Shown here: positions 1 to 8,690 of the stretch, piece after piece
Layout: every line of letters starts with the position of its first letter
Position numbering within the stretch: position 1 is the stretch's first letter
Assembly: GCF_035510375.1 (NCBI RefSeq)
Contig: NZ_DATKHG010000013.1
Source: Paenibacillus_I sp035510375
GTDB lineage: Bacteria > Bacillota > Bacilli > Paenibacillales > Paenibacillaceae
Strand: one strand, 5' to 3'
Length of the DNA: 64,000 bases
Made by a program: the position numbers and the translations under genes
Notes under the pieces: model-generated
Told to the model about the DNA's origin: nothing
Seen by the model: the letters and a program-made list of their open reading frames with translations, nothing else
Database searches by the model: none

Positions 1-1
1 C

Positions 2-118
2 GTGCGCGAGGTCGACGGACGGACGATCGGCGAAGGCAAAGCCGGTCCGATCACGACGCATCTGCTTGAGGAATTCCGCAAAATCGTCGATGTCGACGGC
101 GTCAAGGTGTACGAGTAG
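2..118 (+). CDS. ilvE: Branched-chain amino acid aminotransferase, C-terminal end (partial)
   Basis: Only the last 38 codons are in the window; the gene begins upstream. The frame reads through VDGRTIGEGKAGPIT and ends in DGVKVYE with a TAG stop. This matches the C-terminus of IlvE-type (class IV, PLP-dependent) branched-chain aminotransferases, where a conserved GxGxxGPIT segment precedes the last helix. The enzyme transfers amino groups between leucine, isoleucine or valine and 2-oxoglutarate in the cytosol. The call rests on a short tail, so other class IV aminotransferases (for example D-alanine aminotransferase) are possible but less likely. Confidence 0.65.
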   Translation: MREVDGRTIGEGKAGPITTHLLEEFRKIVDVDGVKVYE

Positions 119-144
119 ACGAAATAAGGGAGCAACAGGTTCGT

Positions 145-206
145 AACCGCCGTTTGCGGGTGCGCGCGCGACTCGTTCGCGGCGGCCCGGACGGCGGTTT
201 TCGTTT
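145..206 (+). terminator. Likely intrinsic terminator after the aminotransferase gene
   Basis: AACCGCCGT at 145-153 pairs with ACGGCGGTT at 191-199, with a GC-rich loop that can fold further, followed by TTCGTTTCT. It lies 27 bp past the TAG stop. The T-tract is interrupted. Confidence 0.55.
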
Positions 207-370
207 CTCGTGGCGAACGGAAGCTTCGCTTCATTTTCGGGGGATAATTTTGGCTTTGTAGGGGACACCAGCCCACCGCCTGCATAGGATGTAATGATTG
301 ACGGCGATCGCCCGGCGTTGTTACGCCATGCGCGCCGCGACGAAGAACGTGACAGGAGGTTTTGTGGCTC

Positions 371-1768
371 GTGAAAATCCACATGGTCAAAAAAGGCGAC
401 ACGCTGTACGAAATTGCGAAAAAGAACGGCACTACCGTCGAGCAGCTGATGCAGCTCAATCCGGGCATCACGAATCCGGACGTTATCGACGTCGGGATGA
501 AGGTGAAGGTGCCGGGGGGCGGCGTCAAGCCGAATTCGCCTTCGGGCGACTGGATGCATCAGCACGTCGTCAAGCAGGGGGATACGTTATGGAAGCTGTC
601 CAAAGCCTGGGGAATCCCGCTGGCGGACATGATTCAGGCGAATCCGCAGCTGAAAAATCCGAATGCTCTGCTGACCGGCGAAGTCGTCAACATCCCGAAG
701 GCGGCCTCCGCGCCCTTTACTCCGCTGACGCTGCCCGAATTGCCCGATCTGCAGCATATGCCGCACGGTTTTCCGGCTAATCCCGGACACGGCAAAACGT
801 ACACCGGCCCGATCGAAGGTAAGGCGCCGACCGCCCCTGTAACACCGGCGCCTGCTCCGTTTCCGGCGCCGCCGAAGGCAGCCGAAACGGCGCCGATGCC
901 GGTTCCGACGCCGCATGAGGCGATGCCGTTCGACATCGATCTGTTCAAGCAGTTCCAGATTCCCGCTGCCGAAGCCTTCACATTTTGCGATTTTCCGCCC
1001 CCGCCGCAGATGACGGTACCTTCGGCGCATGACTGCCCGCCGCCGATGCCCGCGGCTGCGCCTGTTCCGGCCGCCGCGTGGCTGACAGGCATGACGCTGC
1101 CGATGACGCACCAGATGCCCGTTATGCACGGCTACCCTTGTCCGCCGGGGACGATTCCTGTAGCCGATTGGGCCGGAGCCTTGCCGCAGACGGCGCCGCA
1201 GGCCTACCCTCCGTTCGCGCCGCAAGCCGGGGTAACGGCCGGCGGATACGGCTCGTTCACGGGGCACGCCGATGTGACGGCGGGCTTGCAAGGATACGGC
1301 GCGATGCCCCCGGCATTCGGCGCCGCTTCGGTCCTTCCCGCGATGCAGCCGGGCCATGACGCGGGCGGCCTTTTCGGACCGGGCGGTCTTTTCGGCGGGC
1401 CAGCGCTGCCGTATTACGGTGCGGGATCCGCCGTCGGCGGTATTCCCGCCCAAGCTTATACGGCCGGCATGTCGCCCGCTTATCCTTATCCGATGTTCGG
1501 AGCATACCCCTCGGCTATGGGTATGGATCAAAAACCGTGCGGCTGCGGCTGCTCGAAACGGGAGGAGGCGGAGAACGGGACGAACGGCGGGGATACCGGC
1601 GGCGATGCGGATGAACCGGTGAAAACCGGCGTCCGGGCGCAAACGGCTAAAGCGTCGTCCGTCAAAAAGCCGGCGGCCAAAGCGTCGGTCAAATCCTCCG
1701 CTTCCCGTCCCTCCGCCCGCAAGGCTCAGGCAGCAAGAAGGTTCGGCCGGCCTTGGCTGAACCGGTAG
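371..1768 (+). CDS. safA: SafA-like spore coat assembly protein with two LysM domains
   Basis: A 465-residue protein with two LysM peptidoglycan-binding domains: residues 1-47 (MKIHMVKKGDTLYEIAKKNG opens the first) and about 55-105 (HVVKQGDTLWKLSKAWGIP). A long Pro/Ala/Gly/Tyr/Met-rich low-complexity region follows, then a CGCGC cluster and a basic Lys/Ala/Ser-rich tail. SafA organises inner coat assembly around the forespore, and its LysM domains target the cortex. GTG at 371 is preferred over an in-frame TTG at 362, because the AGGAGGT at 354-360 is 10 nt from the GTG but only 1 nt from the TTG, and because SafA proteins begin MKIH. The next gene is bofC, also a sporulation gene. A CATAGGAT at 283-290 resembles a mother-cell sigma factor -10 element, but no convincing -35 was seen. 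Confidence 0.85.
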   Translation: MKIHMVKKGDTLYEIAKKNGTTVEQLMQLNPGITNPDVIDVGMKVKVPGGGVKPNSPSGDWMHQHVVKQGDTLWKLSKAWGIPLADMIQANPQLKNPNALLTGEVVNIPKAASAPFTPLTLPELPDLQHMPHGFPANPGHGKTYTGPIEGKAPTAPVTPAPAPFPAPPKAAETAPMPVPTPHEAMPFDIDLFKQFQIPAAEAFTFCDFPPPPQMTVPSAHDCPPPMPAAAPVPAAAWLTGMTLPMTHQMPVMHGYPCPPGTIPVADWAGALPQTAPQAYPPFAPQAGVTAGGYGSFTGHADVTAGLQGYGAMPPAFGAASVLPAMQPGHDAGGLFGPGGLFGGPALPYYGAGSAVGGIPAQAYTAGMSPAYPYPMFGAYPSAMGMDQKPCGCGCSKREEAENGTNGGDTGGDADEPVKTGVRAQTAKASSVKKPAAKASVKSSASRPSARKAQAARRFGRPWLNR

Positions 1769-1787
1769 CCTGTACCGAGGCGCAGCG

Positions 1788-1818
1788 CCCCGGCAGCTTC
1801 GGCGGCCGGGGATTTTGC
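1788..1818 (+). terminator. Intrinsic terminator after safA
   Basis: CCCCGGC (1788-1794) and GCCGGGG (805-811 of the same kilobase, i.e. 1805-1811) form a GC-rich hairpin followed by ATTTTG, 20 bp after the safA stop. Confidence 0.6.
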
Positions 1819-1900
1819 CGTGGGGGTCGGCCTTTCGCCTCCCGCATAATCCGGGGAAGGGCAGGAAACAATAGGGAAAACGGGTAAAGGAGAGCTCCCT

Positions 1901-2587
1901 GTGATGGGATTCAGTCTGTGGAAGCAACTGAAAAAACGGCTTCGGCGGGGCAAACGGCCGGGTTTGCAGCTCGCGGCCCTGCTGATGGGCGCGGCCGTGG
2001 CCTGCGGTTCCGCGATCCCCGTCGAAGCCGCCCGCGCCGCGGCGGCGGATAAGCCCGCCTATTCCTTCGATATGCGCGGCGCCGAGACTCCGCCGAAGCA
2101 AAGCGGCGCGCCGCGGAGCGTGATCGAAACGCTTCGGACGAGCGAGGAACCGCTCCCTGTGCGGCTCCGCAGCGTCTATCTGTGCGGGGAGGAAACCCGG
2201 TCGCTCGGTCTGATGGGCGCGAAGCAGGCGATCGCCCTGCTGCAAAAGCACCCCGGATGGACCGCGGTGATGGATGAAGACGGAGCAGTCGTACTGGAGG
2301 AGCGGATTGACGACCTGTCGCCGGCATGCAAGGAAAGCGCCGTGTTCGGCGTCGACAAGGACGGCAACCTGTCGCTGTTCGACGGGCCGCCCGAGCGAAA
2401 CAAGGTGCTGCGGACGTTTTTTCAGCTGGATGTGAACTATATGGAAAGCAGTTTGCCGCCGGGCCGGCTCGATGCGCTGGAGCGGGGCATCCGGGTGACG
2501 GACGTCGACGAATTCAACAGCGTGCTGTCGTCGTTCGCCGATTATGCGCTTGAAGAAAGCCGCAAGGTCATGAAGCCGACTTTTTGA
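1901..2587 (+). CDS. bofC: BofC-like intercompartmental signalling protein
   Basis: A 228-residue protein with an N-terminal hydrophobic segment at about residues 20-42 after a very basic start (KQLKKRLRRGKR), so it is probably exported or membrane-anchored. The C-terminal half has the BofC features VRLRSVYLCGEE and a region of about 60 residues ending near EFNSVLSSFADYALEES. In Bacillus, BofC is made in the forespore, lies in the intermembrane space and restrains SpoIVB signalling to pro-sigma-K processing. The protein is longer than B. subtilis BofC because of the spacer after the signal segment. Start is GTG 1901 or ATG 1904, both served by AAAGGAG at 1886-1892. Synteny safA-bofC-ruv supports the call. 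Confidence 0.75.
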   Translation: MMGFSLWKQLKKRLRRGKRPGLQLAALLMGAAVACGSAIPVEAARAAAADKPAYSFDMRGAETPPKQSGAPRSVIETLRTSEEPLPVRLRSVYLCGEETRSLGLMGAKQAIALLQKHPGWTAVMDEDGAVVLEERIDDLSPACKESAVFGVDKDGNLSLFDGPPERNKVLRTFFQLDVNYMESSLPPGRLDALERGIRVTDVDEFNSVLSSFADYALEESRKVMKPTF

Positions 2588-2592
2588 CGTGG

Positions 2593-2620
2593 CGCCCCGC
2601 AAGGGGCGTCTTATTTTTTT
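2593..2620 (+). terminator. Intrinsic terminator after bofC
   Basis: Hairpin CGCCCC-GCAA-GGGGCG at 2593-2608, then TCTTATTTTTTT. It starts 6 bp after the bofC stop and separates bofC from the ruv operon. Confidence 0.85.
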
Positions 2621-2667
2621 CGGCGCATCTGTTCGAAGCCGTAGCGGCATCCGGTCCAAACGCCGTG

Positions 2668-2696
2668 TTCTCATGCGTGCGAACATTTGGTATAAT
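2668..2696 (+). promoter_or_regulatory. SigA-type promoter of the ruvC operon with a LexA-like half site
   Basis: The -35 candidate TTCTCA (2668-2673) and an extended -10 TGGTATAAT (TATAAT 2691-2696) are 17 bp apart. CGAACATTTGGTAT at 2680-2693, between and overlapping the elements, matches the left half of the Gram-positive SOS box (CGAAC followed by 4 nt) but has lost much of the right half. LexA control of ruv genes is known in other bacteria; here it is an inference. Confidence 0.6.
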
Positions 2697-2744
2697 GGGT
2701 TGAAGCTGACAAGCACTCGGGTTTATGCGGGGAGAGGAAACATT

Positions 2745-3248
2745 TTGCGGGTATTGGGGATTGACCCGGGCATTGCCATTGTCGGGTTCGGATTCATCGA
2801 CAAAATCGGGAGCCGGCTGGTTCCCGTGCAATACGGCTCTGTCGAGACGGAAGCCGGCACGCCGCATCCGACTCGGCTGCTGCAGGTGTACGAGTCGGTC
2901 GGGGCGCTCATGGACAAATACAAGCCGGATGCCGTGGCGGTCGAGAAGCTGTTTTTCAACCGCAACGTGACGACGGCTTTTACCGTCGGCGAGGCGAGGG
3001 GCGTTGTCGTGCTGGCCGCGGTTCAGCGGGGGCTGTCGGTGGCGGAATATACACCGATGCAGGTAAAGCAGGCGATTGTCGGCTACGGCAAGGCGGAGAA
3101 GCGCCAGGTGCAGGAGATGACGAGAATGTTTCTGAACCTGTCCGCCGTTCCCAAGCCTGACGATGTGGCCGATGCGCTCGCGATTGCGATTTGCCACGCT
3201 CATTCGGCGGTGCTGCTCGACAAAATGAATGGAGTGACGCGTCGATGA
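2745..3248 (+). CDS. ruvC: Crossover junction endodeoxyribonuclease RuvC
   Basis: A 167-residue RNase H-fold resolvase that nicks Holliday junctions symmetrically, working with RuvAB in the cytosol. Catalytic acidic residues are visible: D7 in GIDPG, E67 in VEKLFFN, and D140/D143 in KPDDVADALA. Length is normal for the family. The start is TTG 2745, preceded by GGAGAGGAAA at 2731-2740, which gives the canonical N-terminus MRVLGIDPG; the frame is open farther upstream but that part does not look like RuvC. The stop overlaps the ruvA start (ATGA), indicating translational coupling. B. subtilis lacks a ruvC at this locus and uses RecU, so the ruvC-ruvA-ruvB arrangement differs from that reference. 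Confidence 0.93.
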   Translation: MRVLGIDPGIAIVGFGFIDKIGSRLVPVQYGSVETEAGTPHPTRLLQVYESVGALMDKYKPDAVAVEKLFFNRNVTTAFTVGEARGVVVLAAVQRGLSVAEYTPMQVKQAIVGYGKAEKRQVQEMTRMFLNLSAVPKPDDVADALAIAICHAHSAVLLDKMNGVTRR

Positions 3249-3874
3249 TCGATTACGTAAAAGGCACGGTTGTCCATATCGAAACGGAGTATGTCGTCGT
3301 GGACGTCCGCGGCGTCGGCTATCGGGTGTTCACGCCGAATCCGTATGCGATGGCCGGCTCGGACGAGCCGGTGACGATCTACACGCACCACCATGTGCGG
3401 GAGGATGCGGCGCTGCTGTTCGGCTTCGCGACGAGGGAGGAGCAGAGGCTGTTCCGCAAGCTGCTGGATGTGTCCGGCATCGGCCCGAGAGTGGCGCTGG
3501 GCGTGCTGGCGGGAGCGAGGCCCGAGTCGATAATCGCGGCGATCCAGCAGGAGAATGTGGCGTTTCTGACGAAGCTGCCGGGCATCGGCCGCAAGACGGC
3601 GCAGCGCATGATTCTCGATCTGAAGGATAAAATGGACGCGGTCGCCGGCGGCTTTGCGGCGGCTGCCGGTCTTGCCTACGATCCGCCGGCTGCGGCAGTC
3701 GGCGGCCAGGGAGAGGGAACCGCCTGGCCGGAAGCCCGCGAGGCGCTTGCCGCGCTCGGATACACGCCGGCCGAGCTTGACCGCGCCTGGCAGGCGCTGG
3801 GCGGGAAGGCTGAGCCGGACGAGCCGGTCGACGCGTTGATGAAGCGGGCGCTGCAGCAATTGTTCAAAGGTTGA
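3245..3874 (+). CDS. ruvA: Holliday junction branch migration protein RuvA
   Basis: A 209-residue protein that binds Holliday junctions as a tetramer and loads the RuvB motor. The order is an OB-fold domain I (MIDYVKGTVVHIETEYVVV, residues 1-65), domain II with two helix-hairpin-helix motifs (GIGPRVALGVL and LPGIGRKTAQRMILDLKDK), an acidic or flexible linker of Ala/Gly/Pro, and a C-terminal UBA-like domain III (REALAALGYTPAELDRAW) that contacts RuvB. The start ATG overlaps the ruvC stop by 4 nt. Confidence 0.96.
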   Translation: MIDYVKGTVVHIETEYVVVDVRGVGYRVFTPNPYAMAGSDEPVTIYTHHHVREDAALLFGFATREEQRLFRKLLDVSGIGPRVALGVLAGARPESIIAAIQQENVAFLTKLPGIGRKTAQRMILDLKDKMDAVAGGFAAAAGLAYDPPAAAVGGQGEGTAWPEAREALAALGYTPAELDRAWQALGGKAEPDEPVDALMKRALQQLFKG

Positions 3875-3892
3875 CGGGAGGGGAGCTGACGA

Positions 3893-4927
3893 ATGGACGA
3901 CAGGATCATATCCGCCAACCTGATGATGGAGGACCAAGCGGTGGAGCTGAGCCTCCGTCCCCGTTATTTGGCCGAATATATCGGCCAGTCGCAAGTGAAG
4001 GAGAACCTGAAGGTTTATATCGAAGCGGCCAAACTGCGCAAGGAAGCGCTCGACCACGTGCTGCTGTACGGCCCGCCCGGCCTCGGCAAGACGACCTTGT
4101 CCAACATTATCGCCAATGAGCTGGGCGTCAACATGCGGACGACGTCCGGGCCGGCCATCGAGCGGCCGGGCGATTTGGCCGCCATCCTGACGAATTTGCA
4201 GGAAGGCGATGTCCTGTTCATCGACGAGATTCACCGGCTTCACCGGACGGTGGAGGAGGTGCTGTATCCGGCGATGGAGGATTTCGCGCTGGATATTATG
4301 ATCGGCAAAGGGCCGAGCGCGCGCTCGGTTCGGCTGGACCTGCCCCCGTTCACGCTCGTCGGCGCGACGACGCGCGCCGGTCTGCTGTCCGCGCCGCTGC
4401 GGGACCGGTTCGGCGTCGTCAGCCGGCTGGAATTTTACAAGGCCGACGAGCTGGCTTTCATCGTTTCGCGCGCGGCCGACATCCTGAACGTCGGCATGAT
4501 CGGCGAGGCGGCGGAGGAAATCGCCATGCGCTCGCGCGGAACGCCTCGCATCGCCAACCGCCTGCTCAAGCGGGTGAGGGATTTTGCCCAGGTGCGCGGA
4601 GACGGCATGATCACCTATGAAATGGCCAAGCACGCATTGGAGCTGATCGCGGTCGATCCGATGGGACTGGACCAGATTGATCATAAAATGCTGCGGGCGA
4701 TGATCTCGAATTTCTGCGGCGGCCCGGTCGGCGTCGACACGATCGCCGCGACGATCGGAGAAGAAAGCCAAACGATCGAGGATGTTTACGAGCCGTATCT
4801 GATGCAGATCGGATTTCTGCAGCGGACGCCGCGCGGCCGGGTCGTGACGCCCCAGGCCTATCGTCATCTGGGGCTTCCGGTTCCTCCCGGGCGCGGAGGC
4901 GGAGAGCCGGAACAAACGTTGTTCTAA
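3893..4927 (+). CDS. ruvB: Holliday junction branch migration ATPase RuvB
   Basis: A 344-residue AAA+ hexameric DNA motor that drives branch migration with RuvA. Walker A is GPPGLGKTT (K66), Walker B is DVLFIDEIHR (D111/E112), a sensor segment VGATTRAGLLS and arginine-finger region LRDRFG are present, and the C-terminus has the RuvB winged-helix domain (FLQRTPRGRVVTPQAYRHLG). It follows ruvA by 18 bp with a GGGAGG ribosome site, in the ruvCAB operon. Confidence 0.97.
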   Translation: MDDRIISANLMMEDQAVELSLRPRYLAEYIGQSQVKENLKVYIEAAKLRKEALDHVLLYGPPGLGKTTLSNIIANELGVNMRTTSGPAIERPGDLAAILTNLQEGDVLFIDEIHRLHRTVEEVLYPAMEDFALDIMIGKGPSARSVRLDLPPFTLVGATTRAGLLSAPLRDRFGVVSRLEFYKADELAFIVSRAADILNVGMIGEAAEEIAMRSRGTPRIANRLLKRVRDFAQVRGDGMITYEMAKHALELIAVDPMGLDQIDHKMLRAMISNFCGGPVGVDTIAATIGEESQTIEDVYEPYLMQIGFLQRTPRGRVVTPQAYRHLGLPVPPGRGGGEPEQTLF

Positions 4928-4987
4928 GTGCGTCTATACCTCTGAGGGAGCGCCGGCCGGCGGGCCGGGACCCGGAAGGAGCATCCG

Positions 4988-5452
4988 ATGGCTGTGGCAA
5001 GGGGCGGAGCGGTTGAGAAGCTGTATGTGCTGTACGACGCGCACTGCGTCATGTGCGCGGGAACGGTCAAACGGCTGCAAGCGTTGAAGGGGATACGGGC
5101 CGAGCTTCAATATGTTCCGCTGCAATCGCTGGCCGAGGGCGGCGCGCCGGATATTCCGGGGCGGGACAAGCTGGACATTGAGGCGTTGTACGCCAAGCTG
5201 CATGTGGTCGACGGGGCGGGCGATGTATTTGCAGGCGCGGACGGCGTCGTCCGCATGATGCGCGCGCTGCCCGGACTGCGGCCGGTTGCCTGGCTGTACC
5301 GGATTCCCGGCATGCGGAAGGCTGCCGACGGGCTGTATCGCTTTATCGCGAACCGGCGTTACGACTGGTTCGGCAGAACCGACGAAGGTTGCGCGGACGG
5401 CGCCTGCAGGCTGCAGGAGCCACCGACGCCGAAACGGGAGGATAACAATTGA
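4988..5452 (+). CDS. DCC-family (DUF393) thiol-disulfide-like protein
   Basis: A 154-residue protein with the family signature near the N-terminus: D17-A-H-C20-V-M-C23 in LYVLYDAHCVMCAGTVKRL. The DxxCxxC motif defines the DCC/DUF393 family, thought to be thioredoxin-fold oxidoreductases of unknown substrate. A second weakly hydrophobic stretch (ALPGLRPVAWLYRIPGMRKA) is also usual in the family. It has a strong GGAAGGAG site before ATG 4988 and its stop overlaps the next gene's start (TGATG), so it is co-transcribed with ruvB and the SpoIID-like gene. Its role here is unknown. Confidence 0.8.
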   Translation: MAVARGGAVEKLYVLYDAHCVMCAGTVKRLQALKGIRAELQYVPLQSLAEGGAPDIPGRDKLDIEALYAKLHVVDGAGDVFAGADGVVRMMRALPGLRPVAWLYRIPGMRKAADGLYRFIANRRYDWFGRTDEGCADGACRLQEPPTPKREDNN

Positions 5453-7617
5453 TGAATGGATTTTTGTGGACAAGCGCAGGCAGACGCGTACAAAGGCAGC
5501 TTCCGTCCGTTCGCCGGATGAAACGGTTCGCCGCCTTGTTCATTGCTTTGGCCGTTGCCGTCTCCGCCGCAACGCCGTGGTCCTCGCAGGGGGCGGTGCC
5601 GACACTCGACAGCATTCGGGTGGCCATCTTCATTGAGCTGCCGGGCAAATACAGGTTGAACACACCGGCGGCGACGTTTGCCTCCGCAGGCGGCTTGGCC
5701 ATCGGATTCCGCGAGCCGTCCGGCGTCGTCCCGCTGTTGAACGCCGCGCCTGGCGCCGCGGCGCGCTTCACACTTGACGATTACGGCGTCAAGGTGCTCG
5801 AGACGGCGGACTTCAACGCCGCGGGAGCGGCTTTGAAACGGCTGCAGGCGGCGTCCGGGGCCGGCTTCATAACGGCGCTTGCGAAGAACGGGACTACCTT
5901 CTACCAGGTGCGCGAAGGCGGATATGCTTCCGCCGCGGAAGCGAGGACAGCGCTCGATAAATGGAGCAAGGATTCCGCCTTAACCGCCTTGGCAGGCGCG
6001 GCGAACATGGAACTGCTCGGTCCGCTTCGCGCCGAGACGGGAGCATACGCCTCATTGGACGAAGCGAAGAATGCGGCGCTTTCTTTCGGCTCCGTCGGCC
6101 TTGAGGCCTACGTCGGCATCAAGGCTGCGCCGGCCGGAGGGGATGCCGCGCAATACACGGTGCTGGTCGGCTCGGCGGCGGACGCCGCAGGCTTGACGGC
6201 GGTGAAGGCCGCCGCCGCCCAGGTGCCCGAAGGCGCGGCTCTGCAGGACGCCGACGTTATGCTGCCGTATATAGTGATACGAAACGACGTGCCGTCCGTG
6301 CAATCGAAGGCCGTCGTGCCGATGTATGCTATGTCGGCCGGCGGAAGCGCCAAGGTGTGGATCGCGCCGGCCGGCGAGGGCGGCATTACGTTTACCGAAA
6401 GGTACGGCAGAACGTACCGCGGCAGCTTCGAGCTGAGCGGATTCAACAAAAAGCTGGCGGTCGTCAACGAGCTTTCGTTCGAGCACTATTTGTATTCGGT
6501 CGTCGGCGGCGAGATGCCGGCGTCCTGGCCTGTCGACGCCTTGAAGGCGCAAGCCGTGGCGGCGCGCAGCTATGCGCTTAACAAAGGCTTCGGTTTCCAG
6601 ATCGCGCATGTCGTCGATACCGTCCTCAGTCAGTCGTACGGCGGCATCGGCTTCGAGAAGCCGGCCACGGTCGCGGCCGTCGATGCGACCCGCGGCGAGG
6701 CGATGATGTACAAGGGCAGGGTCGTCGAGGGCGTATTTTCCTCCAACGCGGGCGGGATGACCGCCGATCCGTCCGAAATATGGGGCAGCAGCGTTCCCTA
6801 TCTCGGCAGCGTGCCGAGTCCGGACGACGCGTCGGAGAAAGGGCTTTATCAATGGTATCGGCTGGCGCTGCCCGACAGCAGGACCGGTTATGTCCGGGAA
6901 GACCTGTTGGTTCCGGCCGGAACGAAGACGGCTGCGGGAAGCGATATCATGACGATAAAAGGCGACGGCGTGGCCGTACGGCCGATTCCGCTTATTCAGA
7001 GCGATGTCGAGCCGGTGGCGCGCCTCAATAACGGCACCCGTGTCGTGGTGCTGGAGCGAACGGTGCAGTCGAACGAGATGACCTGGGTACGGGGGCCCTT
7101 TACTCCCCAAGCGCTGGCGGCATCGATGAAGGGCAAGACAACGCAGCCGGTAACGGAACCGATCCGCACGCTGGAAATCGATACGCGGGGGCCTTCCGGC
7201 CGCGCTACCGGCCTGCTGGTGAACGGAACGAAGGCGGGCGTAAAAACCCCGGATACGCTGCGGTCCGCGCTTGGCGGGCTGCCGAGCACGCGGTTCGAGA
7301 TCGATGAAACCGGACGGCTCGCCGTTCTGAGCGGCGGCGGCGCGGTCCGGGAGAAGCCGGGCGACGCCCGGCCGGTCTATGCGCTGGGCGCCGACGGCAA
7401 TGCTCGGGAGTTGAGCAGCCCCGGACTGTACGTCCTTAACGGCAGCGGCGAATTGCGAGCCGCGACGAAGGAGCCGGCGTTCCGGTTTACCGGCACGGGC
7501 TTCGGCCATGGCGTCGGAATGTCCCAATGGGGAGCCAGAGCGCTGGCCGACAAAGGGTATGATTACCAGGCGATTTTGAAATACTACTACAAAGATGTGA
7601 CGATCGAGAAGGAATGA
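5452..7617 (+). CDS. SpoIID/LytB-domain protein, probable cell-wall lytic protein
   Basis: A 721-residue exported protein. An N-terminal signal sequence covers about residues 22-48 (MKRFAALFIALAVAVSAATP). Residues about 120-250 contain two SPOR-like stretches rich in Ala that probably bind peptidoglycan. The SpoIID core follows: FEHYLYSVVGGEMPASWPVD with the conserved Glu, then KAQAVAARSYAL, FSSNAGGMTADPSEIWG, and the C-terminal signature GFGHGVGMSQWGARALA. SpoIID is a lytic transglycosylase that cleaves denuded glycan strands during engulfment. This protein is about twice the length of classical SpoIID, and an inserted region (about 460-620) interrupts the core, so it is a SpoIID-like paralogue rather than SpoIID itself. 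The start is ATG 5452, 9 nt after GGGAGGA. The last bases overlap an upstream ATG (7614) of the queA frame. Confidence 0.85.
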   Translation: MNGFLWTSAGRRVQRQLPSVRRMKRFAALFIALAVAVSAATPWSSQGAVPTLDSIRVAIFIELPGKYRLNTPAATFASAGGLAIGFREPSGVVPLLNAAPGAAARFTLDDYGVKVLETADFNAAGAALKRLQAASGAGFITALAKNGTTFYQVREGGYASAAEARTALDKWSKDSALTALAGAANMELLGPLRAETGAYASLDEAKNAALSFGSVGLEAYVGIKAAPAGGDAAQYTVLVGSAADAAGLTAVKAAAAQVPEGAALQDADVMLPYIVIRNDVPSVQSKAVVPMYAMSAGGSAKVWIAPAGEGGITFTERYGRTYRGSFELSGFNKKLAVVNELSFEHYLYSVVGGEMPASWPVDALKAQAVAARSYALNKGFGFQIAHVVDTVLSQSYGGIGFEKPATVAAVDATRGEAMMYKGRVVEGVFSSNAGGMTADPSEIWGSSVPYLGSVPSPDDASEKGLYQWYRLALPDSRTGYVREDLLVPAGTKTAAGSDIMTIKGDGVAVRPIPLIQSDVEPVARLNNGTRVVVLERTVQSNEMTWVRGPFTPQALAASMKGKTTQPVTEPIRTLEIDTRGPSGRATGLLVNGTKAGVKTPDTLRSALGGLPSTRFEIDETGRLAVLSGGGAVREKPGDARPVYALGADGNARELSSPGLYVLNGSGELRAATKEPAFRFTGTGFGHGVGMSQWGARALADKGYDYQAILKYYYKDVTIEKE

Positions 7618-7634
7618 CGGGAACGGGGAAGAAG

Positions 7635-8681
7635 ATGGACGTTAACGATTTCAATTTTGAACTGCCGGAGGAACTGATCGCGCAGACGCCGCTGGCCGAA
7701 CGAACCGCTTCCCGCCTGCTCGTCCTCGACAAGCGGACCGGGGAGATCGCGCACCGGACGTTCACCGATCTTAAAGCTTATTTGCGCCCCGGCGACACGC
7801 TCGTGCTGAACGATACGCGCGTACTGCCGGCAAGGCTGCACGGCATCAAGCCGGACACCGGCGCGCGGGTCGAGCTGCTGCTGCTGAAGCAGCTGGAGGG
7901 CGACCGCTGGGAAACGCTGGCCAAGCCGGCCAAAAGGCTGCGCACAGGCGTTGAGCTCTGGTTCGGCGACGACGGACAGGGCGGACCGCTGCTGCGGGCG
8001 ACGGTCGAAAGCGAAGGCGAAATGGGCGGGCGGATCGTAGCGTTCCGGTATGACGGCATTTTCCCCGAGCTGCTGGACCGGCTCGGCGAAATGCCGCTGC
8101 CGCCGTATATCCGCGAAACGCTGGACGACCGCGAGCGTTATCAGACGGTATACGCCAAGCACGAGGGATCGGCGGCGGCGCCGACTGCCGGGCTTCATTT
8201 CACCTCGGGGTTTCTCGAGGAGCTAAGAGCGCACGGCGTGGGGACGGCGTTCGTTACGCTGCACGTCGGACTGGGCACGTTCCGTCCGATGTCGGCCGAG
8301 CGGGTGGAGGACCACGTCATGCATGCCGAATATTATGAATTGGACGAGCCCAATGCGGCTTTGATCCGCGAAACGCGGGAGCGCGGAGACCGCATTGTGG
8401 CGGTCGGAACGACTTCCGCCCGCACGCTTGAAACGGTGGCCGGACGGTTCGGGGCCGAGGGCGTCCGCGCTTGCGCCGGCTGGACCGACATTTTCATTTA
8501 TCCGGGGTACCGATTCGGCTTGGTCGACGCGCTGCTCACCAATTTTCATTTGCCGAAATCGACGCTTGTCATGCTGGTCAGCGCGCTGGCCGGACGCGAT
8601 CATACATTGCGGGCATACGCGGAAGCGGTGGATCGGCGTTACCGTTTTTTCAGCTTCGGCGATGCGATGCTCATTTACTAG
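7635..8681 (+). CDS. queA: tRNA preQ1(34) S-adenosylmethionine ribosyltransferase-isomerase QueA
   Basis: A 348-residue enzyme that transfers and isomerises the ribosyl moiety of SAM onto preQ1 at tRNA position 34, giving epoxyqueuosine. The family N-terminus MDVNDFNFELPEELIAQTPL, the segment VLNDTRVLPARLHG, and the highly conserved EGSAAAPTAGLHFT and TFRPMSAERVEDHVMHAE are present. ATG 7635 is chosen over ATG 7614 because it gives the canonical N-terminus and has GGGGAAGAAG in front. It is followed after 9 bp by tgt, the preceding step of the same pathway. Confidence 0.96.
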   Translation: MDVNDFNFELPEELIAQTPLAERTASRLLVLDKRTGEIAHRTFTDLKAYLRPGDTLVLNDTRVLPARLHGIKPDTGARVELLLLKQLEGDRWETLAKPAKRLRTGVELWFGDDGQGGPLLRATVESEGEMGGRIVAFRYDGIFPELLDRLGEMPLPPYIRETLDDRERYQTVYAKHEGSAAAPTAGLHFTSGFLEELRAHGVGTAFVTLHVGLGTFRPMSAERVEDHVMHAEYYELDEPNAALIRETRERGDRIVAVGTTSARTLETVAGRFGAEGVRACAGWTDIFIYPGYRFGLVDALLTNFHLPKSTLVMLVSALAGRDHTLRAYAEAVDRRYRFFSFGDAMLIY

Positions 8682-8690
8682 GAATGGAAG

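Noticed and set aside
587..2716. 709-codon open frame on the minus strand across safA and bofC
   Set aside because: It is a long shadow frame antisense to two well-supported genes, with Arg-rich, low-information sequence and no domain features. GC-rich genomes give many such frames.
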